Positions 35,061 to 43,350 of a stretch of 64,000 nucleotides of DNA are shown piece by piece. Origin of the DNA: Sphingomonas kyeonggiensis (GTDB lineage Bacteria > Pseudomonadota > Alphaproteobacteria > Sphingomonadales > Sphingomonadaceae); contig NZ_JAUSTJ010000002.1 of the NCBI RefSeq assembly GCF_030812785.1, forward strand, positions 310,001 through 374,000, written 5' to 3'. The notes beneath the pieces are model-generated. The model made no database searches. It was not told the origin of the DNA and was given only the letters and a program-made list of their open reading frames with translations. Each line of letters begins with the position of its first letter. Position 1 is the stretch's first letter. A program made the position numbers and the translations under genes.

Positions 35061-35149
35061 CGCCGCACTATGCCGCCAGGAATCGCGCTTGTCTTTGGTT
35101 GCGATATCGGCTGAGTGGCGCCACGAATTTGAAGAGGGATTTCCTGAAC

Positions 35150-35719
35150 ATGCGTGCCATGCTGCTCGTCGGCGCCGCCCTTGTCCTCGCCGGTTGCCAG
35201 TCCGAAGCGGAGCGCCAGGCCGCTGCCACGGGCGAGATCGACGTGCGCAATGCCTCGATGCAGGAGGTCGCCAGCCTCTCGCGCGCCGCGCATTCGAAGA
35301 CGCTGATGCAGCCCGGCACCTGGGATTCGGGCACGCAGGTCCTCGCCGCCGACTTCAGCGACGGGCCGGACAAGGAAAGCCAGCTGGCGGCGGTGCGCAA
35401 GCAGGAGCGCCATGCGGTGAAGTGCCAGACCGCGAGCGACCTCAAGCCGCTCGACATCGAGAATCTCGAAAAGGTCGCCGGCACCTGCACCTTCCCGCGC
35501 TTCGTGCAGAAGGGCGGGAAGCTCGACGTCGAGATTCAGTGCACCCAGGCGAGCGGCGCGAAGACCACGCTCGTCTATGCCGGCACCATGGACAAGCAGG
35601 CCTATGACGTGACGGTCGACCAGGAGAGCGGCGCGAAGGGCCAGCCGGGCTATGCCGCGATTCGCATGCGGGTCTATGGCAAGCGGCTCGGACTCTGCCA
35701 GGGCGGTGCCCAGAGCTGA
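35150..35719 (+). CDS. DUF3617-like lipoprotein
   Basis: A 189-residue protein with signal peptide MRAMLLVGAALVLAGC, where the lipobox LAGC ends the leader. The mature part has PGTWDSGTQVL, paired cysteines (VKCQT, GTCTFPRF, IQCTQ, LGLCQ) and a beta-rich pattern, typical of DUF3617-type periplasmic proteins common in sphingomonads. Function is unknown. The ATG at 35150 is chosen because it places the lipobox correctly; an upstream in-frame start at 35099 would add 17 residues before the signal peptide. Confidence 0.8.
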   Translation: MRAMLLVGAALVLAGCQSEAERQAAATGEIDVRNASMQEVASLSRAAHSKTLMQPGTWDSGTQVLAADFSDGPDKESQLAAVRKQERHAVKCQTASDLKPLDIENLEKVAGTCTFPRFVQKGGKLDVEIQCTQASGAKTTLVYAGTMDKQAYDVTVDQESGAKGQPGYAAIRMRVYGKRLGLCQGGAQS

Positions 35720-35760
35720 TCGGCTCGCCGCGCCTGAGAGGGGGCAAGGCTTGTTCTCGC

Positions 35761-35789
35761 TTGAAAAAATGGATTCGCGCTGTTAGGTG
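35761..35789 (+). promoter_or_regulatory. Candidate promoter of rpsU
   Basis: TTGAAA (35761-35766) and TAGGTG (35784-35789) are separated by exactly 17 bases, about 75 bases ahead of rpsU and after the end of the preceding gene. The -35 match is good, the -10 match moderate. Confidence 0.35.
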
Positions 35790-35862
35790 GCCGCCACGAC
35801 GCCGCAACCCCGCGTTCCGGCGAACCCTTTTCTATTGAATAGACCGGAGCACTGACGGGCTT

Positions 35863-36069
35863 ATGCAGATCATCGTTCGCGACAACAACGTCGACCAGGC
35901 ACTGCGCGCACTCAAGAAGAAGCTGCAGCGCGAGGGCGTGTACCGCGAGATGAAGCTCCGTCGTCACTACGAGAAGCCCAGCGAGAAGCGTGCCCGCGAG
36001 CGCGCCGCCGCGGTCCGCCGCGCGCGCAAGCTCGAGCGGAAGCGCATGGAGCGCGACAGCGCCCGTTGA
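35863..36069 (+). CDS. rpsU: 30S ribosomal protein bS21
   Basis: The 68-residue, strongly basic protein begins [20 protein letters not shown] and continues with the [20 protein letters not shown] block of bS21, with an Arg/Lys-rich C-terminal helix. It binds the small subunit near the mRNA path and aids initiation. It stands alone between a candidate promoter and a perfect hairpin, so it is probably its own transcription unit. Confidence 0.96.
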   Translation: MQIIVRDNNVDQALRALKKKLQREGVYREMKLRRHYEKPSEKRARERAAAVRRARKLERKRMERDSAR

Positions 36070-36080
36070 TTCGCGATTCG

Positions 36081-36105
36081 GCCACGCGCGGTCCTCGCGC
36101 GTGGC
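36081..36105 (+). terminator. Hairpin after rpsU
   Basis: GCCACGCGCG-GTCCT-CGCGCGTGGC is a perfect 10-bp stem with a 5-base loop, starting 12 bases after the rpsU stop. No U-run follows, so termination may be partial. Confidence 0.6.
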
Positions 36106-36162
36106 TGTCGTGAACTTAGTGAACTTTCGGTAGCCTGATACCCGCGCCTGGAGCCCAATCGC

Positions 36163-36753
36163 ATGTCCGTGACCGCTGTTCCGCTCCAGCCCGTCAAGCG
36201 CAGCTACAAGACCTGGCTCTGGGCCGGTCTGGTGCTGGCGATCGCCATTGCGGTGGCGCTGGCCTGGACGGGAACGCAGTATCTCACCGAAGAGCAGCTC
36301 CTGAACTGGAACAAGCACCAGTCGGGCGTCGAGACCACGGCCTCGGGGCTTCAGTACAAGGTGCTGACTCCCGGCACGGGCCCGGCTGCGGCCGAGGGCG
36401 ACGGCGCGGCGCTGGTGATCCACGGCGTCCTGACGGACGGCAAGGAGTTCCAGCCCGAGACGCCGATGCGCATGCAGGTCGGCCAGCCGATGATTCCCGG
36501 CTTCACCGAAGGCGTGAAGCTGATGAAGAAGGGCGCCAAGTACCGCTTCTGGGTGCCGCCGAGCCTCGGCTATGGCGCTCCGGGCGCGCCGCCGAGCCCG
36601 CTCTCGAAGAAGGTGCTGGTCTTCGACGTCGAGATGACCGAGCTGATCCCGGCGCAGATGCTCCAGCAGATGATGATGCAGCAGCAGCTGCAGCAGCAAC
36701 AGGGTGGTGCGCCGGGCGGCCCGCCGCCGGGTGGCCCCGAGGGCGGGCAGTAA
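36163..36753 (+). CDS. Membrane-anchored FKBP-type peptidyl-prolyl isomerase
   Basis: The 196-residue protein has a basic N-terminus, one membrane helix (about residues 18-36) and a periplasmic FKBP domain at about 58-163 (SGLQYKVLTPGTG, HGVLTDGKEF, PMIPGFTEGVKLMKKG, GYGAPG, VFDVEMTELI). It would assist folding of envelope proteins. The C-terminus is unusual: a Met/Gln-rich run (LQQMMMQQQLQQQQ) and a Gly/Pro tail, perhaps a flexible or metal-interacting extension. A strong terminator follows. Confidence 0.92.
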   Translation: MSVTAVPLQPVKRSYKTWLWAGLVLAIAIAVALAWTGTQYLTEEQLLNWNKHQSGVETTASGLQYKVLTPGTGPAAAEGDGAALVIHGVLTDGKEFQPETPMRMQVGQPMIPGFTEGVKLMKKGAKYRFWVPPSLGYGAPGAPPSPLSKKVLVFDVEMTELIPAQMLQQMMMQQQLQQQQGGAPGGPPPGGPEGGQ

Positions 36754-36760
36754 GATTTCG

Positions 36761-36794
36761 AACCGCCGGCGGCCATCCCGCCGGCGGTTTTGAT
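36761..36794 (+). terminator. Intrinsic terminator after FKBP gene
   Basis: AACCGCCGGCGG-CCATC-CCGCCGGCGGTT is a perfect 12-bp stem followed by TTGATT. It ends the FKBP unit seven bases after its stop and insulates the polysaccharide locus that follows. Confidence 0.85.
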
Positions 36795-36818
36795 TCTGCC
36801 CGTGCCGTTCCTCCCCGT

Positions 36819-36844
36819 GCAGGATGCATGCGTTGCAATCCTGC
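36819..36844. promoter_or_regulatory. Dyad upstream of the polysaccharide-initiating gene
   Basis: GCAGGAT and ATCCTGC form a perfect 7-bp dyad separated by 12 bases, 64-89 bases before the first gene of the locus. It could be an operator or a leader hairpin; no known regulator site was recognised. Confidence 0.3.
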
Positions 36845-36907
36845 GGAAAAGGAATAGGGCGATGGGCGAAGTAATAGAGTAAGCCAATCACGGTCTGCCG
36901 GGGGGGA

Positions 36908-38218
36908 ATGACAGGTGATATCGCCCATATGCTCATGACCCGCGAACCCGCGCCCCCCATCGCTCGCCATTTTCTCGAATCGCTCAGCTTCCAGCTGCTC
37001 GGGATCCTGGCCGGCTCGGTGGCGGTGCCTCTCCTGCTTGCGCTGAGCGAGAGCAACGTGCTCGCCCAGGGCGGGCCGTTCATTGTCGGCAGCGCGATCG
37101 CCTCGTTCGCCGCAGCCGTCTTCGCGCTGCTCATCTATCGGCGCGTGGCGAGCTTCCCCGGCTCGCGCGGCTTCGCCTATATCATGCCGGCCTTCGCCAT
37201 CACCTATGGCGTCGCCGCCACGGTGCTGCTCGGCTTCCGCCTGCCCTATAGCGGCCTGATGCTGAGCGCGGGCTTCGTTTCCTCGCTCGCCTTCGGCTTC
37301 CTCGCCCATTATCTCGCCCAGCGCATGGCGCGGCGGCAATTCTACCTCGTGCCGTTCGGCAATGTCGGCATCATGGACGAAGTGGAGGGGATCGAGTGGA
37401 TCCTCATGCACGAGCCGTCGATCCCGGTCGATGACCGGCGCGGCGCGATCGTCGCCGACCTGCGCCACGATCACGCCCCCGAATGGGAGCGGATGCTGGC
37501 CGAGGCGGCGATCTCCGGCCGGGTGATCTACCATACCAAGCAGCTGCGGGAATCGCTCAGCGGCAAGGTCGAGCTCGAGCATCTCTCGGAGAACAGCTTC
37601 GGCTCGCTGCTGCCCAACCTCGCCTATCGCAAGATCAAGCGGGCGTTCGACATCGGCATCGCGCTGGTCGCGCTGCCGGTGCTGTCGATCCCGCTGCTCG
37701 TCCTCGCCGTGGCGATCCGGATGGATTCGACGGGGCCGGCGCTCTTCCGCCAGACGCGGATGGGCTATCGCGGTCGCCCGTTCCAGATGGTCAAGTTCCG
37801 CACCATGCAGCACGCCCCGGAAAGCGCCGGCGATGCGCGCAACAGCGCGATGACCCAGTCGAGCGACCAGCGCGTCACCCGCATCGGCCGTTTCCTGCGC
37901 CGCACCCGCATCGACGAGCTGCCCCAGCTGGTCAACGTGCTGCGCGGCGAGATGAGCCTGATCGGGCCCCGGCCCGAGGCGCTGCCGCTCTCCCAATGGT
38001 ATGAGTGCGAGCTGCCCTTCTATCGCTATCGCCACATCGTGCGGCCGGGCCTCACCGGCTGGGCGCAGGTCAATCAGGGGCACGTGACCGACCTGGATGC
38101 CGTGCACAAGAAGCTGCACTACGACTTTTACTACATCAAATATTTCTCTGCGTGGCTCGATGCGTTGATCATCGTACGCACCATCGGCATCGTGTTCTCA
38201 GGCTTCGGCTCCAAGTAG
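36908..38218 (+). CDS. Polyprenyl glycosylphosphotransferase (initiates repeat-unit assembly)
   Basis: A 436-residue membrane enzyme with several N-terminal helices (about residues 25-150), a diverged middle domain, and a C-terminal bacterial sugar transferase domain: KRAFDIGIALVALPVL, MVKFRTMQ, RIDELPQLVNVLRGEMSLIGPRPE (two adjoining motifs) and RPGLTGWAQVNQGH. It moves a hexose-1-phosphate from a nucleotide sugar to undecaprenyl phosphate in the inner membrane, the first step of capsule or exopolysaccharide assembly. It is the first gene of the locus. The ATG at 36908 is close to a G-run; a second ATG at 36929 is an alternative start. Confidence 0.92.
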   Translation: MTGDIAHMLMTREPAPPIARHFLESLSFQLLGILAGSVAVPLLLALSESNVLAQGGPFIVGSAIASFAAAVFALLIYRRVASFPGSRGFAYIMPAFAITYGVAATVLLGFRLPYSGLMLSAGFVSSLAFGFLAHYLAQRMARRQFYLVPFGNVGIMDEVEGIEWILMHEPSIPVDDRRGAIVADLRHDHAPEWERMLAEAAISGRVIYHTKQLRESLSGKVELEHLSENSFGSLLPNLAYRKIKRAFDIGIALVALPVLSIPLLVLAVAIRMDSTGPALFRQTRMGYRGRPFQMVKFRTMQHAPESAGDARNSAMTQSSDQRVTRIGRFLRRTRIDELPQLVNVLRGEMSLIGPRPEALPLSQWYECELPFYRYRHIVRPGLTGWAQVNQGHVTDLDAVHKKLHYDFYYIKYFSAWLDALIIVRTIGIVFSGFGSK

Positions 38219-38307
38219 AAGCGGAGTGAAGGTCCTGGAATACCGGTCGCCTGTGGGGCTGTCTGTCGTGCCGCGTTTCCGTACGGCTTAATCTGAAAAC
38301 GGGGTTT

Positions 38308-39579
38308 ATGTCGAATAACGAGCATATCGTCGTCGTCGGTCTTGGCTATGTTGGCTTGCCGCTCGCCCTGGCGCTGGCGCGCAAGTTCCGGGTCACGGGC
38401 CTCGACATCGATGCCGGCCGCATCGCCGAGCTGAAGAGCGGCCACGACCGGACCAACGAAGTGGAAGGCGATGCGCTTACCGCCTCGTCGATCGCGCTCA
38501 CCGCCGATCCGGCGGAGGGCAAGGGCGCCGATATCTACGTCATCACCGTGCCGACGCCGATCGATGGCGAGAACCGGCCCGACCTCGGCCCGATCGTTTC
38601 GGCCAGCCGCAGCGTCGCCAAGCTGCTCGATCCGGCCCGCAAGCCGATCATCGTCTATGAGAGCACCGTCTATCCCGGCGTCACCGAGGACATCTGCGGC
38701 CCGCTGCTGGAGCAGGAAACCGGCCTGAAGCAGGGCGTGGACTTCTTCCTCGGCTATTCGCCCGAGCGCATCAATCCGGGCGATCGCGAGCATACGGTCG
38801 AGCGGATCACCAAGGTGGTGGCGGGCGAGAATCCCGAGGTCACCCGCTGCCTGGCCGACATGTACGGTGCGATCACCAGCGGCGGCGTGTTCGAGGCAAG
38901 CTCGATCAAGACCGCCGAGGCGGCCAAGGTGATCGAGAACGCCCAGCGCGACATCAACATCGCCTTCATGAACGAGATCGCCCAGATCTTCGCCCGGCTC
39001 GACATCTCGGTCTGGGAAGTGCTCGAGGCGGCGGGGACCAAGTGGAACTTCCTGCCGTTCCAGCCCGGGCTGGTCGGCGGCCACTGCATCGGCGTCGATC
39101 CCTATTATCTGAGCTTCCGCGCCCAGGAACTCGGCCACAACCCGAACGTCATCCTCTCGGGCCGCTCGATCAACGACACTATGGGCGCCTGGGTCGCCGA
39201 CCAGCTCCATGCGCGGCTGGGCCGTGCGGGCTCGACGCTGGTGCTGGGCCTGGCGTTCAAGGAAAACGTCCCCGACCTGCGCAACAGCCGGGTCGTCGAC
39301 GTGATCAAGCGGCTGGCGGCGCTCGGTCACGACATCACCGTCCACGATCCGCTCGCCGATCCCGACGAAGCGCGTCACGAATATGGGCTGGAGCTGGACG
39401 CCGAGGCGCTGTCGCGGCGCTACGACCTGGTGCTCGTCGCGGTGCCGCACGCGCATTATGCCGAGCTGCCCGACGCGCAGCTCGAGGCGCTGGTCGCCGA
39501 GGGCGGCCTGCTCGCCGACCTCAAGAACCTGTTCGGCAAGCGCAGCCTGCCCGGCCATATCGCTCGCTGGTCGCTCTGA
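38308..39579 (+). CDS. UDP-N-acetylhexosamine 6-dehydrogenase (TviB/WbpO-type)
   Basis: The 423-residue enzyme has VVVGLGYVGLPLALAL, TVPTPID, YESTVYPGVTE, GYSPERINPGD, KTAEAAKVIENAQRDIN, and the catalytic cysteine in GLVGGHCIGVDPYYL. This is the branch that oxidises UDP-GlcNAc or UDP-GalNAc to the uronic acid, distinct from the UDP-glucose enzyme at 24266. It supplies the uronate for the 2,3-diamino sugar pathway encoded at 43351-45985 and 56723-58281. ACGGGG precedes the ATG. Whether the substrate is gluco or galacto cannot be told from sequence. Confidence 0.9.
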   Translation: MSNNEHIVVVGLGYVGLPLALALARKFRVTGLDIDAGRIAELKSGHDRTNEVEGDALTASSIALTADPAEGKGADIYVITVPTPIDGENRPDLGPIVSASRSVAKLLDPARKPIIVYESTVYPGVTEDICGPLLEQETGLKQGVDFFLGYSPERINPGDREHTVERITKVVAGENPEVTRCLADMYGAITSGGVFEASSIKTAEAAKVIENAQRDINIAFMNEIAQIFARLDISVWEVLEAAGTKWNFLPFQPGLVGGHCIGVDPYYLSFRAQELGHNPNVILSGRSINDTMGAWVADQLHARLGRAGSTLVLGLAFKENVPDLRNSRVVDVIKRLAALGHDITVHDPLADPDEARHEYGLELDAEALSRRYDLVLVAVPHAHYAELPDAQLEALVAEGGLLADLKNLFGKRSLPGHIARWSL

Positions 39580-39580
39580 G

Positions 39581-41125
39581 ATGGGCGACCCGGCCCCCGG
39601 TGCAGCGGTTCCCGGCCCGCTGATCGGCCGGCGCAGCTTCGTGGCGAGCGCCTTCGCGACGGCCATGGTGCCGTTCGCGAGCTGCTCGGCCGGCGCGTTC
39701 AAGCCCGAGGGGCCGCAGTTCACGCCCGAGGCATTCGGTGCCAGGGGGGACGGGATCGCCAATGATGGGGCGGCGTTCGCGGCGCTGTCGGAAGCGGTCA
39801 ACCGCGCCGGCGGCGGCACCGTGTCGCTGCGCAAGGGGGCGACCTATATCGTCGGCGGCCAGACGCGCTCGGCCGATCCCAAGTCGACCGGCGGCTACAC
39901 CTTCGTGCCCCGCGACGTGCTTCGCTTCCGCCGCTGCCGCAACGCAGTGACGGTGCTGGGCAACGGCGCCACGTTGCGCGCCGTCAACGGCTATCGCTAC
40001 GGCACCTTCGACACCAGCGGCGCGATTACCCGCAACAAGATGCCCTATTTCGGCCCGCAGATCGCGGCGGGCTATTCGGCGCTGGTCTTTGTAGAGGAAT
40101 GCAGCGGGCCGGTCTCGATCCAGGACCTCGAGCTCGACGGCAACATGCGCCGCGCGGTGATCGGCGGGACTTGGGGCGATGCCGGCATCCAGCTGCCGGG
40201 CTCGGGGCTGGTGTTCCGCAACAACACCGGCAAGTGGCTGGTCCGCAACGTCCGTGCGCACGATCATCCGCTGGACGGCCTGCTGGTCGATGATCCCGGC
40301 GCGCCGAACACGCCGCCCTCGGGTTCGGGCACCTCGGGGTGCGACTTCTACGAGAACGGCCGCCAAGCGCTCAGCGTGGTCGGCGGCGTCGGCCATGTCT
40401 TCGCCGACAGCAAGTTCCGGCGGACCCGCCGGGGCACCCAGGTCGGCAGCCCGCCGGGTGCCGGCGTCGATCTGGAGGCCGAGGGCGAGAAGATCGTCCG
40501 CGGAATCCGCTTCGAGCGCTGTGAGATGAGCGACAATGCCGGCCCGGCCTTGCTCCATGGCGGCGGCAAGGTGAGCGACATCGACGTGGTCGATTGCCGG
40601 GTCATCGGCACCAGCACCTGGGCCTATTACAGCGCCGGTGCCGAGAACATGCGCTTCCGCGGCACCACGATCGTCGGCGCGGTAGTCAACCTGCGCGGCG
40701 GGCCCAGGGGCGAGCTGTTCGAGAATTGCCTGATCACCAACGATCCCGCGCTAGCGCCGCGCGGCACGCAGCCCTACAGCCCGGGCGGCTTCCTGATCCC
40801 CGACGGCGTGACCGGCGTGCGCATCATCGGCGGCGAGATCCGCCAGGCGGGCGGGACGGGCGGCTCGAACGCCAACCAGGACCAGATGCTGCTCGACGGC
40901 GTGACGATCCGCGCCACCCGCGGCGCGATCGCGCTCTATGGCCGCTTCCGCAACTGCCGCTTCGTCGAGGCGGGCGGCACCATCCTGGCGCTTCCGGGCG
41001 GTGCCGAGGGCAGCCGCAATGCCGGCAACAGCGAGACGCCCTGGACGCTCACTCGCGGCGGGGTGACGCGCCGCTTCCCGGCGACCTGCGCCGGCCGCTG
41101 CCCGCCCCGCAAGGGCGAGGGTTGA
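39581..41125 (+). CDS. Tat-exported right-handed beta-helix protein
   Basis: The 514-residue protein begins two codons after the dehydrogenase stop region and has a twin-arginine-like leader (GRRSFVASAFATAMVPF) ending at a possible lipobox ASC. The body starts FTPEAFGARGDGIANDGAAF, the entry motif of pectate-lyase-3 type folds, followed by many short beta-helix turns with repeated RNV, FENC and IIGGEI patterns. It is likely a periplasmic or outer-membrane enzyme acting on the polymer made by this locus, as lyase, hydrolase or epimerase. Catalytic residues cannot be assigned. An earlier in-frame start would run through the dehydrogenase gene and is rejected. Confidence 0.83.
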   Translation: MGDPAPGAAVPGPLIGRRSFVASAFATAMVPFASCSAGAFKPEGPQFTPEAFGARGDGIANDGAAFAALSEAVNRAGGGTVSLRKGATYIVGGQTRSADPKSTGGYTFVPRDVLRFRRCRNAVTVLGNGATLRAVNGYRYGTFDTSGAITRNKMPYFGPQIAAGYSALVFVEECSGPVSIQDLELDGNMRRAVIGGTWGDAGIQLPGSGLVFRNNTGKWLVRNVRAHDHPLDGLLVDDPGAPNTPPSGSGTSGCDFYENGRQALSVVGGVGHVFADSKFRRTRRGTQVGSPPGAGVDLEAEGEKIVRGIRFERCEMSDNAGPALLHGGGKVSDIDVVDCRVIGTSTWAYYSAGAENMRFRGTTIVGAVVNLRGGPRGELFENCLITNDPALAPRGTQPYSPGGFLIPDGVTGVRIIGGEIRQAGGTGGSNANQDQMLLDGVTIRATRGAIALYGRFRNCRFVEAGGTILALPGGAEGSRNAGNSETPWTLTRGGVTRRFPATCAGRCPPRKGEG

Positions 41126-41128
41126 GCC

Positions 41129-43144
41129 TCAGCCTGCCGTAGCCAGCCGGGGCGGGGACGAAGGCTGCGGCACGCCGTTCCCGGCGTCGAGCCAGGCCTG
41201 GAACATCAGCATCGACCAGATCGCCTGCTCGGAATTGCGCTCGCCGCTGAGGTGCTGGTGCCAGCGCTCGCGGACGCTGGCGGCATCGAGCAGGCCCTGC
41301 TGGCGCAGGCGGCTCTCGTCGAGCAGCGCTTCCGCCCAGTCACGCAGCGGCCCCTTGATCCATTCGCCCACCGGCGCAGCGAAGCCGGCCTTGGGCCGGT
41401 CGAACAGCGAAGCGGGCGCGTTGCGGAACAGGAGGGTGCGCAGGATGTGCTTCCCGCTGCCGTCGCGCACCTTCATGTCCAGCGGGATGCGCGCCGCCAC
41501 CGCGGCGACCCGGTGGTCGAGCAGCGGGGCACGGGTCTCCAGGCTGACCGCCATCGCCGCCCGGTCGACCTTGCACATCACGTCGTCGGGCAGATAGGTC
41601 ATCGCGTCGACATACATCGCCTGGATGGTGTCGGCGGCCGAGGGCAGATTGGTGTCGTTCGCCGGCATCGCCTCGTCCAGCAGCACCGGCGACGCTTCGC
41701 CATGCCATTCGTCGACGAAGGAGGTGAAGGCGTCGGCAAAGCTGTGCGAGCGCATCATTACACCCGCCGCCTTGCGCAGCTTCGCCCCCACCTCGGGCCG
41801 GCCCCAGCCGGGCACGGACTGGGCGATGCGGTTCCACATATGGGCGGGCAGCCGCTCGACCCCGTTGCCGATCAGGCTGCGCACCGGCGCCGGCACGCGC
41901 TGCGCCATGCGCCAGGCACGGGGCACGGCGAGGTGGCGGTTATACCCGCCGAACAGCTCGTCGCCGCCATCGCCCGACAGCGCGACCGTCACCTGCTCGC
42001 GGGCAAAGCCGCTGACGATATAGGTCGGTACCTGCGAGGCATCGGCGAAGGGCTCGTCATAGATTTGCGGCAGATGGGGGATCACGTCCCTGGCCTCGCG
42101 GGCCGAGACATAATGCTCGTTATGCTCGGTCCCGAAATGCGCGGCGACTGCCTTGGCATATTCGGCCTCGTTGAAGCCGCCTTCCTCGAAGCCGATCGAG
42201 AAGGTGCGGACCGTGCCGCTGGTATATTTGCGATAGAGCGCGACGACTGTGGAGGAATCGATGCCGCCGGAAAGGAAGGCGCCGACGGGCACATCGGCCA
42301 TCGCCTGTTCCTGGATCGATTCCGCCAGCGCCGCTTCGAGCTCGTCGAGCGCTTCCTTTTCGTCGGTGATCGGATCGGCCAGTCCGGCCTCGACCACGTC
42401 GCGATAGGCCCAGTAAGGCTCCAGCCGCATGCCGTTCTCGGCCTTGCCGGGAACCGGCGGCGTGGACTGGGACGTGGGGATCGCGCCTGCGTCTATCGAC
42501 AGGATATGCGCAGGCAGCAGCTTGAAGATGCGCTCGTAGATGCTGAGCGGGGCGGGGACGAAGGCACGTGACGCGAAGCGGGACAGTGCCCGGCGGTCGA
42601 TCGGATTGTCGAAGCCCGGCAGCGCGAGCAGCGCCTTCAGCTCGGAGGCGAAAGCGAAGCTGCCGCCGACCCAGCCGAAATAGAGCGGCTTCTCGCCGAA
42701 CCGGTCGCGGGCGAGCCGGAGCACGCGGTCGCGCCGGTCCCACAGCGCCAGTGCGAACATGCCGGCGGCGCGCTCCAGCGTCGCCTCCAGGCCCCAGCGA
42801 TCGATGCAGGCGAGCAGCACTTCGGTGTCGCTATGCCCGCGCCAGGCGATCGGCGCGCCCGCCGCCTCGGCCGCGGCGCCGATCTCGGCACGCAGCGCGG
42901 CGTGGTTGTAGATCTCGCCGTTATAGACGAGCACATAGCGCCCGCTCGCGTCCTGCATCGGCTGGTGCCCGGCGGGAGAGAGGTCGACGATCGCAAGCCG
43001 GCGATGCGCCAGGCCGATGCCGGCTGTGTCGTCGTGCCAGACGCCCTGGTCGTCGGGTCCGCGGTGGTGGAGCGCCTCGGCCATACCGCGCAGGCTGGCC
43101 GGGTCGACTGCGCCCCGTGTCAGAAGGCCTGCAATACCGCACAT
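41129..43144 (-). CDS. asnB: Glutamine-dependent asparagine synthase-like amidotransferase
   Basis: The 671-residue protein has an N-terminal glutaminase with nucleophile Cys2 (MCGIAGLL), RGPDDQG and YNGEIYNH, and a C-terminal synthetase with PP-loop LSGGIDSSTV and LSGDGGDELFGGYNRH. The family makes asparagine, but members inside polysaccharide loci often amidate uronic acids or other carboxylates. Its convergent placement between the beta-helix gene and the aminotransferase favours a role in polymer modification, which is inference. The start at 43144 puts the catalytic cysteine at position 2. Confidence 0.92.
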   Translation of the reverse strand: MCGIAGLLTRGAVDPASLRGMAEALHHRGPDDQGVWHDDTAGIGLAHRRLAIVDLSPAGHQPMQDASGRYVLVYNGEIYNHAALRAEIGAAAEAAGAPIAWRGHSDTEVLLACIDRWGLEATLERAAGMFALALWDRRDRVLRLARDRFGEKPLYFGWVGGSFAFASELKALLALPGFDNPIDRRALSRFASRAFVPAPLSIYERIFKLLPAHILSIDAGAIPTSQSTPPVPGKAENGMRLEPYWAYRDVVEAGLADPITDEKEALDELEAALAESIQEQAMADVPVGAFLSGGIDSSTVVALYRKYTSGTVRTFSIGFEEGGFNEAEYAKAVAAHFGTEHNEHYVSAREARDVIPHLPQIYDEPFADASQVPTYIVSGFAREQVTVALSGDGGDELFGGYNRHLAVPRAWRMAQRVPAPVRSLIGNGVERLPAHMWNRIAQSVPGWGRPEVGAKLRKAAGVMMRSHSFADAFTSFVDEWHGEASPVLLDEAMPANDTNLPSAADTIQAMYVDAMTYLPDDVMCKVDRAAMAVSLETRAPLLDHRVAAVAARIPLDMKVRDGSGKHILRTLLFRNAPASLFDRPKAGFAAPVGEWIKGPLRDWAEALLDESRLRQQGLLDAASVRERWHQHLSGERNSEQAIWSMLMFQAWLDAGNGVPQPSSPPRLATAG

Positions 43145-43350
43145 GCTTCATGCTCCGTAACTGGCGGGGCGCCTTGTTCGCCACTTGCGCGTCTATCGGA
43201 GCAGCCCTCGGCGCGCCAGTGCCCAGCCGCGCCGAACCGGCGGATGGCGCCTTTCCTTTTCCGATCCGCCCGTGCTACGGGCGCCCTGCGCTTGGGGAGG
43301 GGGCTCGCGCCATTCCCGCGGCGTTCGTGTCAAGCAAATGAAAGCCGCCC

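Noticed and set aside
39383-39580. Longer start of the beta-helix protein inside the dehydrogenase gene
   Set aside because: The added residues are the shifted-frame translation of the dehydrogenase C-terminus, and the Tat-type leader begins only at 39581.
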